The notes under the pieces are model-generated. The model saw nothing but the letters and a program-made list of their open reading frames with translations. It ran no database searches and was not told the origin of the DNA. The position numbers were made by a program, and so were the translations under genes. Of a stretch of 19,773 nt of DNA, positions 14,284 through 19,773 are shown piece after piece (within the stretch, counting starts at the first letter, position 1; the number at the start of each line of letters is the position of its first letter). The stretch comes from an uncultured Collinsella sp. (GTDB lineage: Bacteria > Actinomycetota > Coriobacteriia > Coriobacteriales > Coriobacteriaceae), in assembly GCA_934654625.1 (NCBI GenBank), contig CAKUGM010000029.1:1-19773 (forward strand), read 5' to 3'.

Positions 14284-15087
14284 CTAATCCCTTGAGGCAT
14301 CCGAGCAAGCAGCGTCCTTGATCCAGGGCGCCTCGGGACGGCAGATCAGACGAGCGTTGTTGTAGGCCATATCAAGCGTCAAGCACGTTCGGGCCGAATA
14401 GTAGCCGTCCTCGCGCTGGATGGTGAGGGCGAGCTCCGGAGTATCGCCCGTAAGGCAAAGCGGCAGCAGCAGCTGAATCCTACCGTTGTAGTACTGCGGC
14501 ACGGCAATGGTGTAGTTTGCGGCGGCCCGACGACTCGCCTCCATGACGGCGCCTTCAAAAGCATGGCGCAGCAAAAATGCCTTGTCTTCGCCCTTGAGCT
14601 GCTCCGGTATACGAGAGAGATTCTCGGCATCGCCCAGGATGTGATCGATATTGGTCCGAACCTCAAGGCGATAATCGAATACGAAGTCCGCAGGGTTCTC
14701 GCTAAAATGCACGCGATCGGGAAGCACGCTGAACTCGATGAGACGCGGATCGCTCGCCTTAAAGAAGCCCTTGAGGAACCACTGCTGACGGGCATCCGGC
14801 CGCTCGTTGGGCTCAAAGAGCACGTAGATGGGCTCGAATCGCTCCGTAAACAAACCTGTATCCATCAGGCAGCAATCGTGTTGAAAGACCAGGGCAGAGC
14901 AGCCTTCCCCCGCCTCGACGGTCTTATTGTACAGATGAACGGCACGCTTGAACGTAAACGTCAGATAGTTCTTAAGCACGCGGTCGTTCTCTCCCCAATC
15001 TTCGGGAGCGGCAAGCTCGCTCAGATAGGCAAAAGCGGGCATGGGGCAAAATGCGAAATCAAACAGGTTCTCTTCGATGCTAAACAC
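14284..15087 (-). CDS. DUF3825 domain-containing protein
   Basis: A 267-residue protein of unknown function. Recognised from the family pattern: YLTFTFKRAVHLYNKT (41-56), FQHDCCLMDTGLFTE (68-82), PIYVLFEPN (86-94), WFLKGFF, LPDRVHFSENPADFVFDYRL, NIDHILGDAENLSRIPE and later AVPQYYNGRIQLLLPLCLT. DUF3825 occurs both alone and attached to RNA-related modules in other proteins; here it stands alone, with no signal peptide or membrane helix. The start codon is GTG at 15087, with AAGGA six bases upstream. The gene lies between the convergent alcohol dehydrogenase gene and the amino acid transporter operon, and it is likely transcribed alone, since a strong terminator separates it from the transporter genes upstream. 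I am fairly sure of the family but not of any role. Confidence 0.8.
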   Translation of the reverse strand: MFSIEENLFDFAFCPMPAFAYLSELAAPEDWGENDRVLKNYLTFTFKRAVHLYNKTVEAGEGCSALVFQHDCCLMDTGLFTERFEPIYVLFEPNERPDARQQWFLKGFFKASDPRLIEFSVLPDRVHFSENPADFVFDYRLEVRTNIDHILGDAENLSRIPEQLKGEDKAFLLRHAFEGAVMEASRRAAANYTIAVPQYYNGRIQLLLPLCLTGDTPELALTIQREDGYYSARTCLTLDMAYNNARLICRPEAPWIKDAACSDASRD

Positions 15088-15159
15088 GGTAATCCTTACG
15101 TTCGTTTTTTAACTGGCATCAACGTAACATGCCGTCCGGACACAACCTCCAATCGCAAG

Positions 15160-15199
15160 AAAAAAGCGCCCCGCCAAGGATTGACCTCAACGGGAGCGC
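15160..15199 (-). terminator. Rho-independent terminator of the amino acid ABC operon
   Basis: On the minus strand, GCGC-T-CCCG pairs with CGGG-GCGC with one bulged base, closing a long loop, and is followed by six T (complement of 15160-15165). It lies about 70 bases after the ATPase stop, beyond repeat copy C. Confidence 0.85.
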
Positions 15200-15235
15200 G
15201 CCATCATCAGCCCAAGATATGAAGGAACTGTGAAA

Positions 15236-15271
15236 ATGTGACAAAATAAACCTGTCTTGCAGATGTCACAT
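15236..15271 (-). repeat. 36-bp dyad repeat, copy C
   Basis: On the minus strand: ATGTGACA, TCTGCAAG, ACAGGTTTATTT, TGTCACAT, then TTTTCACAG. The first base is the middle A of the ATPase TAA stop codon or its neighbour: the two overlap by one base. Same strand and orientation as the gene. Perfect 8-bp arms. Confidence 0.85.
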
Positions 15272-16044
15272 TAGGAGATGTGGCCGAGGAATTCGCGGGT
15301 GCGGTCGGACTTGGGGTGGTCGAAGACCTCCGCCGGGGTGCCCTGCTCGACGATCACGCCGCCGTCCATGAAGATCACACGGTCGGCAACGTCGCGCGCG
15401 AACTTCATCTCGTGCGTCACCACGATCATGGTCATGCCGCCCTGGGCAAGGTCGCGCATGACGGCGAGGACGTCGCGCACCAGCTCGGGGTCGAGCGCAC
15501 TCGTGGCCTCGTCGAAGAGCATCACGTGCGGGTTCATAGCCAAAGCGCGGGCGATAGCAACGCGTTGCTGCTGACCGCCCGAAAGCTGACTCGGCATGAA
15601 GTCCACGCGGTCGCCCAAACCGACCTTCTCCAACTCCTGAATCGCGATCTTCTCGGCCTCTTCCTTGGAACGCTTGAGCACCTTTTCCTGGGCGATCATG
15701 ACGTTCTTTTTAACCGAAAGGTGCGGGAACAGATTGAACTGCTGGAACACCATACCCAGCTTGGCGCGCACGCTGTTGATATCCACGCCCTTGGCGGTGA
15801 TGTCGGTGCCCTCGAAGATAATCTGGCCGCCGGTAGGCTTCTCGAGCAGATTTACGCAGCGCAGCATGGTCGACTTGCCGGAACCGGAGGGGCCGAGCAC
15901 GACCACGACCTCGCCGCGGTGCACATCGATATCGATACCGCGCAGGACCTCCAAGTCGTCATAGCTCTTGCGCAGGCCCTTGATCTGAACGATCGCTTCG
16001 CCCTCGTCCACGATGCCCTCCTGGACCTCGTTGTTCTCACACAT
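15271..16044 (-). CDS. Polar amino acid ABC transporter, ATP-binding protein (GlnQ-like)
   Basis: ATPase of a polar amino acid importer, 257 residues, at the inner face of the membrane. Walker A is GPSGSGKST (51-59), the Q-loop lies in [11 protein letters not shown], the ABC signature [15 protein letters not shown] runs from 154, Walker B is VMLFDE (174-179) with the D-loop SALDP, and the H-loop is in VVTHEMKFA. About 20 acidic residues precede the core domain. The ATG at 16044 follows AAGGAG. It lies 21 bases after the permease gene and is the last gene of a binding protein-permease-ATPase operon. The substrate could be glutamine, glutamate, arginine, histidine or cystine; the sequence does not decide. 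The stop codon overlaps a 36-bp dyad repeat. Confidence 0.95.
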   Translation of the reverse strand: MCENNEVQEGIVDEGEAIVQIKGLRKSYDDLEVLRGIDIDVHRGEVVVVLGPSGSGKSTMLRCVNLLEKPTGGQIIFEGTDITAKGVDINSVRAKLGMVFQQFNLFPHLSVKKNVMIAQEKVLKRSKEEAEKIAIQELEKVGLGDRVDFMPSQLSGGQQQRVAIARALAMNPHVMLFDEATSALDPELVRDVLAVMRDLAQGGMTMIVVTHEMKFARDVADRVIFMDGGVIVEQGTPAEVFDHPKSDRTREFLGHIS

Positions 16045-16065
16045 AGATGAATCTCCTTATCGGTC

Positions 16066-17409
16066 CTAGAGGGTGGCGTCCGCGGCCTTCGCCTTAACGC
16101 GAGCGCCCTTGGGGGAATTCTTCTTCGCAGGTGCCTTGCCCGCGAGCTTGTTCTCGAGACTGCTCACCAGGCGCGTCAAAGGCAGGGTGACGAGCAGGTA
16201 GAACAGGGCAGCAACCACATACGGGGTAATGGAGCCGGTGGTGGCGACGATCGTCTTGGCGTACATGACGATCTCCATCACGCCCACGGCGGCAAGCAGC
16301 GACGTGTCCTTGTACAGCAAGATAAACTCGCTCGTAAGAGTGGGCAAGACGTTGCGGAAGGTCTGCGGAATAATGATATAGAGCATCGTCTGCACGCGGT
16401 TCATGCCCAGGGAGCGCGCAGCCTCGTTTTGTCCCGGCGGAATGGACTGGATGCCCGCGCGGAAGATCTCGCACAGGTACGCCGCCGAATTCATGGCCAT
16501 CACGATGACGCCCAGCGGATAGTTGCCGATGTTCACGCCGGCAAGAGGCAAACCGAAAAACGCGATGTAAATCTGCAAGAAGGCAGGCGTGCCACGGATG
16601 ATATTGATATAGAAGCCGGAGATGCCGCGCAGGATGCGCGAATTGGAGATGCGCATGAGCGAAAGGACAAAGCCGAAGGGGATGGCGAGCGGAAACGCCA
16701 CGAGCACGATAGCGAGGGCCATCAAGAAGCCCGAGAACACAATCGGCAGGCTTGAGACGATGATGAGCGGGTTGAGGAACAGACGCAGGAAGCGGTTGGA
16801 GTTCCATGCCTCGACCCAGGGCTGCTCCTCGAGGAACGACTCGAACTGGTCGAGCGCCGAGGTGCCCTTGATGGTGAGGGCCGGCAACTTCGCGACATCT
16901 TTCTCGCTGCCGTCACCGAGCTTATAGGTCGCACTCAGCTGCTCGCTGCCGCCCTGCGCAGGAAAGACCACATGGTAGAGTTCGAGGCGGAAATACTTGC
17001 CCGCCTCGGTCGCTTCGGGGAACGTGGCCTTCACCGTCTGGCCGTCGACGCTGTACTTAGGCTTCACGAAAGTACGGTCCATCAAGTCCTCGCCGGACAG
17101 AATGGTCACGCGCGCATCCTCGGTGGAAAACTCGGTCCCCTGCGGAAGAGTGACGGTGAAGCCGGTGAGAGCCTCGTCGTCATCGGCCTGGAACTCCCAG
17201 GTCAGGCGCGTCTCCTTGCCGCCCAGGACGTCGCTTCCGGCGTCGGCGTTGGGCTGCGCGGTGAGCTTTTGCACCTCGAGGGCACAGGCGGGCGTCGGCG
17301 CCATAACAGCGCTACAGCCCAGGGCACAAGCCGCGAGGGCGCAGGCAACGACCAAGCGGCGCAGAAGCGCACGGGCGCCGCCGAGTGTTGTGTTCACGGG
17401 TTCAGTCAC
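16066..17409 (-). CDS. Amino acid ABC transporter permease with N-terminal extracytoplasmic domain
   Basis: A two-part protein of 447 residues. Residues 1-43 look like a cleavable signal peptide: RR, a hydrophobic stretch, and TPACA before LEVQ. Residues 44-205 are a beta-rich domain that would lie outside the membrane (for example ETRLTWEFQADDD, LTGFTVTLPQGTEFS, YFRLELYHVVFP); I recognise no family. Residues about 210-425 are a HisM/GlnP-type permease with several membrane helices and the EAA loop GIQSIPPGQNEAARSLGMNR (319-338), which contacts the ATPase. Usual permeases of this type are 210-240 long without such an N-terminus. GTG at 17409 is the start because AAGGAG lies at good spacing; a TTG 51 bases earlier has none. 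The C-terminus is Lys/Ala-rich. Middle gene of the transporter operon. Confidence 0.9.
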   Translation of the reverse strand: MTEPVNTTLGGARALLRRLVVACALAACALGCSAVMAPTPACALEVQKLTAQPNADAGSDVLGGKETRLTWEFQADDDEALTGFTVTLPQGTEFSTEDARVTILSGEDLMDRTFVKPKYSVDGQTVKATFPEATEAGKYFRLELYHVVFPAQGGSEQLSATYKLGDGSEKDVAKLPALTIKGTSALDQFESFLEEQPWVEAWNSNRFLRLFLNPLIIVSSLPIVFSGFLMALAIVLVAFPLAIPFGFVLSLMRISNSRILRGISGFYINIIRGTPAFLQIYIAFFGLPLAGVNIGNYPLGVIVMAMNSAAYLCEIFRAGIQSIPPGQNEAARSLGMNRVQTMLYIIIPQTFRNVLPTLTSEFILLYKDTSLLAAVGVMEIVMYAKTIVATTGSITPYVVAALFYLLVTLPLTRLVSSLENKLAGKAPAKKNSPKGARVKAKAADATL

Positions 17410-17461
17410 GATAAAACTCCTTACGCTCCCGCTCGCCAAAGCACGCGCGAATACGCGCAAA

Positions 17462-17490
17462 GGCCCCTCCCGCCTTGAGCGAAAGGGGCC
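17462..17490 (-). terminator. Hairpin between binding protein and permease genes
   Basis: A 12-bp stem, GGCCCCTCCCGC (17462-17473) with GCGAAAGGGGCC (17479-17490) including two G-T wobbles, and a five-base loop. In the minus direction only three T follow. It is probably a partial terminator or 3'-stabilising hairpin that lets the binding protein be made in excess. Confidence 0.65.
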
Positions 17491-17515
17491 GGATGGCTAC
17501 AAGCGGGGCATCAAA

Positions 17516-18352
17516 CTACTTGATGTTGTACTGCTCCATCAGAGCGTCGACGGTACCGTCCTCGGTGAGCTCCTTCAGAGCCTCGTTGATCTTCTTGGTG
17601 AGCTCGGGGTTGTCCTTGTTGACAGCGATGGCGTACTCCTCGCCGGTGCTGATCTGCTTGATGGTCTGGCAGTTATCGAACGAGGACGCGGTAAGCTGGG
17701 AAGCGACGGAGCGGTTGGTGACCAGGGCGTCGGCCTTGGAAGCCTGGAGTGCAGAGAAGCAGTCCGTAGCGTTCTTGAAGGGAACGAGCTCGGCGTTGGG
17801 GAAGTTCTCCTTAGCGAAGGACTCAGCGGTGGAGCCGGACTGGACGGCGATCTTCACGCCCTCCTTGTTGAGCTCGTCGGCGTAGTTGTTACCGGTGATG
17901 GCGGTGTTGTCCTTAAGGGTGACGACAGCCTGGTCGTCCATGTAGTAGGAGTCGGAGAAGTCGACTTCCTTCTTGCGGTCGGGGGTAGCGGTGATGGCTG
18001 CGATGGAGCAGTCGTACTTGGTGCCGCTGGCGACGCCTGCGACCAGGGAGTCGAAGTCGACGTTCTTGTACTCGACCTCAAGGTCGAGCTTCTCGGCGAT
18101 TTTCTGGATGAGCTCCAGGTCGAAGCCCTTGTAATCGCCATCCTCCATATACTCGAACGGCTCGTACTCGGCAGAGGTGCCAACGGTCAGCTTGCCCTCG
18201 GTGACGAGCTGCACGCTGTCGGACTTCGCGGCAGAACCGGCATCGGTGCTGCCCGCGGAGGTGCCGCCGTTGCCGGAACAGCCGGCGAGGGCAAGAACAG
18301 CGGCGAATGCGCCTGCGGCGACTACAGCGCCAAACTTTTTGAACTTATACAT
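17516..18352 (-). CDS. Polar amino acid ABC transporter, substrate-binding lipoprotein
   Basis: Receptor of the amino acid importer, 278 residues. The N-terminus is a lipoprotein signal with lipobox LALAGC, so the mature protein would be lipid-anchored at C25; a Ser/Gly/Ala-rich linker follows. The SBP_bac_3 domain has LTVGTSAEYEPFEYM (55-69), GDYKGFDLELIQKIAEKL, VDFDSLVAGVASG, CSIAAITATPDRKKEVDFSD and VAVQ-type IAVQSGSTAESF, with the conserved acidic and arginine residues that grip the substrate amino group and carboxylate. It ends with TVDALMEQYNIK. ATG at 18352 has AAGGAG seven bases upstream. It is first in an operon with the permease and the ATPase. The amino acid transported cannot be assigned from sequence alone. 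Confidence 0.95.
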   Translation of the reverse strand: MYKFKKFGAVVAAGAFAAVLALAGCSGNGGTSAGSTDAGSAAKSDSVQLVTEGKLTVGTSAEYEPFEYMEDGDYKGFDLELIQKIAEKLDLEVEYKNVDFDSLVAGVASGTKYDCSIAAITATPDRKKEVDFSDSYYMDDQAVVTLKDNTAITGNNYADELNKEGVKIAVQSGSTAESFAKENFPNAELVPFKNATDCFSALQASKADALVTNRSVASQLTASSFDNCQTIKQISTGEEYAIAVNKDNPELTKKINEALKELTEDGTVDALMEQYNIK

Positions 18353-18402
18353 ACTTTTCTCCTTCCACGCGTCCCCTCTTGGTCAGGAACGCATAAAACT
18401 AG

Positions 18403-18434
18403 GGGCCATTATGCTCCGCTGTGCATAATGGCCC
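18403..18434 (-). terminator. Perfect 12-bp hairpin between nfo and the binding protein gene
   Basis: GGGCCATTATGC (18403-18414) and GCATAATGGCCC (18423-18434) pair perfectly around an eight-base loop. In the minus direction CTAGTTTTATG follows, so T residues come four bases late. It most likely ends the nfo transcript. Since an AT-rich stretch that could hold a promoter lies upstream (18440-18500), it could alternatively form part of the binding protein leader. Confidence 0.6.
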
Positions 18435-18502
18435 TCCGAAAAAGTGCTCTGTAACAAAATAGACTTATTTTTATCCACAATTGGAAACAAACGGAAAAAC
18501 AG

Positions 18503-19372
18503 CTAGTCAATCTGTAGACCCCGCAGCAGCTCGATCTCGCGAGCGTAGCCCGCAAGCTCGTTGGGCGTCTCCAGAATAAAAGGCAGATCGCGCAGATGCG
18601 GATGGGACACGATGCGCGCGAACACGTCCTCGCCCCCGCCAAGCTCCGCAAACCCCAGGTATCCCGCGCCGATAACCTCATGGCGGTCCTTATGCGCCCC
18701 ACACGGATTCTTGGAGTCGTTGATGTGCACGGCGCGCAGGCGCGAAGCCCCCACCACGCGATCGAACTCATCGAGCACACCGTCCAGATCGTGCACGATG
18801 TCGTAGCCGGCATCGCTCACATGGCACGTATCCAGGCACACGCCCAGGCACTCATCCAACTCGGGCCGGCGGGCACGTACCGCATCGATAATCGCTGCGA
18901 GCTCTTCAAAGCGGCTCCCCACCTCGGTGCCCTTGCCCGCCATGGTCTCCAGCAGCACGCAAGTGCGCTGCCCCTCGAACATAACCTGGCACAGCGTATC
19001 GGCGATGAGCTCGATGCCGCGCTCGACGCCCTGACCCACATGGGCGCCGGGATGGAAGTTGTAGTAATTGCCCGGTAACGCCTCCATGCGGCGCAGGTCC
19101 TCCCCCATCGCCTCAAGCGCGAACTCGCGTGCACGCTCCTTGGCAGAGCAGGGATTATACGTGTAGGGAGCGTGCGCCACGAGCGGCCCAAACGAATGCT
19201 CGGCCATAAGCGAACGCAGTGCGGCAACATCGTCCAAATCGAGCTGGCGCGCAGAACCGCCGCGCGGATTGCGCGTGAAAAACGCAAAGGTGTTGGCGCC
19301 GATGGAAAGCGCCGTCTTGCCCATCGCCTCATATCCGTCGGAAATGGAGAGATGGCAACCGATCGTCAGCAT
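18503..19372 (-). CDS. nfo: Deoxyribonuclease IV (AP endonuclease)
   Basis: Cleaves DNA 5' to abasic sites in base excision repair and uses a three-zinc centre. The 289 residues are the expected length. The metal ligands known from the E. coli enzyme all have counterparts: H67, H107 (NFHPGAHVG), E142 ([13 protein letters not shown]), D181 and H184 ([12 protein letters not shown]), H216 ([17 protein letters not shown]), D229, H231 and E268 (FILETPNE). So it should be active. The ATG at 19372 lies only eight bases after the stop of the ABC ATPase gene and uses AGGGG, so the two are probably co-transcribed. A strong hairpin follows. No oddities in composition were noticed. Confidence 0.97.
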   Translation of the reverse strand: MLTIGCHLSISDGYEAMGKTALSIGANTFAFFTRNPRGGSARQLDLDDVAALRSLMAEHSFGPLVAHAPYTYNPCSAKERAREFALEAMGEDLRRMEALPGNYYNFHPGAHVGQGVERGIELIADTLCQVMFEGQRTCVLLETMAGKGTEVGSRFEELAAIIDAVRARRPELDECLGVCLDTCHVSDAGYDIVHDLDGVLDEFDRVVGASRLRAVHINDSKNPCGAHKDRHEVIGAGYLGFAELGGGEDVFARIVSHPHLRDLPFILETPNELAGYAREIELLRGLQID

Positions 19373-19380
19373 CGCGGCCC

Positions 19381-19773
19381 CTAACCCTGGTGAGCGCCGT
19401 AGAGCGAGTACCAGCCATCATGTTCGGCAACAGTCAACGGTACGTCGAACAGGTCGCTCATCACATCGTCGCGCAGCAGCTCGCGTTTGGAACCATCGGC
19501 AAAAATGGAAGCGTCTTTGATAAGCAGCACACGGTCGATAGTGGGGATGATGTCCTCCGGATAGTGCGTGACCAAGATGATGGAGCGACCCTCGTCCGCA
19601 AGCGTGCGCATGGTCTCGCGCAGGTGGTACATGCCCTGCGGGTCGAGGCCCGTGCAGGGCTCGTCAAACACGAGCACGGAAGGATTGCGCACCAGCCCGC
19701 GCGCCACGAGCACGCGACGCACCTGGCCGGTGGAGAGCGTCATGATGTCGCGTTCGGCAAGGCTCGCGATATG
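19381..19773 (-). CDS. ABC transporter ATP-binding protein, C-terminal part (N-terminus beyond window end)
   Basis: Only the last 130 residues are visible. They start [20 protein letters not shown], where LSTGQ is the ABC signature, then [13 protein letters not shown] (Walker B and D-loop) and [20 protein letters not shown] with the H-loop histidine. The tail [27 protein letters not shown] is a typical end. Walker A lies outside. The LSTGQ signature and the THYPEDIIP region look like the ModF/YlmA group of cytoplasmic ABC ATPases rather than a metabolite importer, but that is tentative. An internal ATG at 19743 is not the start, since the frame continues open to the window edge with conserved sequence. 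nfo follows eight bases downstream. Confidence 0.9.
   Translation of the reverse strand, partial: HIASLAERDIMTLSTGQVRRVLVARGLVRNPSVLVFDEPCTGLDPQGMYHLRETMRTLADEGRSIILVTHYPEDIIPTIDRVLLIKDASIFADGSKRELLRDDVMSDLFDVPLTVAEHDGWYSLYGAHQG

Noticed and set aside
16997..18454. 485-codon plus-strand frame over the transporter genes
   Set aside because: Antisense to the permease and binding protein genes, which carry clear motifs.
18450..18485. Sixth copy of the 36-bp repeat (GTAACAAAATAGAC)
   Set aside because: Only about 14 bases resemble one arm of copy C; the CAGGTTTA core and second arm are missing.

Overview
This window looks like chromosome from a strictly anaerobic, fermentative, high-GC Gram-positive bacterium. 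Gene content (pta/ackA acetate production, an [FeFe]-hydrogenase, an iron-dependent alcohol dehydrogenase, and a DUF3793-flavodoxin pair), AGGAG-type ribosome binding sites and roughly 60% GC coding sequence fit the Coriobacteriia, with Collinsella-like as my best guess. No rRNA gene or other taxonomic marker is present, so this is inference. I see no tRNA, CRISPR array, prophage or insertion sequence.

Layout. 1-907 (-): 5'-terminal part of glf (UDP-galactopyranose mutase), cut by the window start. 1062-2042 (+): pta, divergent from glf through back-to-back promoters. 2159-5721 (-): a two-gene operon encoding an unusual flavoprotein (NuoF-type iron-sulfur domain fused to a GltD-like module) and a complete M3-type [FeFe]-hydrogenase. 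6064-7230 (-): ackA with a very clear terminator. 7399-9734 (-): a HIT protein, xseB and xseA. 9835-10539 (-): a membrane zinc protease. 10854-11225 (-): a membrane-anchored heavy-metal-associated protein, divergent from a DUF3793-flavodoxin operon (11443-12622, +). 12913-14139 (+): iron-containing alcohol dehydrogenase. 14284-15087 (-): DUF3825 protein. 15271-18352 (-): a complete polar amino acid ABC importer (binding lipoprotein, permease with an unusual extracytoplasmic N-terminal domain, ATPase). 18503-19372 (-): nfo (endonuclease IV). 19381-19773 (-): C-terminal part of an ABC ATPase, cut by the window end.

How the genes work together. Pta and AckA turn acetyl-CoA into acetate plus ATP. 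The hydrogenase operon lying between them can release surplus reductant as H2, and the alcohol dehydrogenase gives another electron sink. The HMA protein/DUF3793/flavodoxin block looks metal-responsive: its divergent control region holds two copies of a TAAGTT-type dyad site.

The most intriguing unexplained structure is a family of 36-bp repeats (five copies, arms ATGTGACA and TGTCACAT, conserved CAGGTTTA core). Four copies form two diverged composite elements of about 139 bp; the fifth overlaps the stop codon of the transporter ATPase gene. The most interesting protein system is the GltD-linked [FeFe]-hydrogenase.
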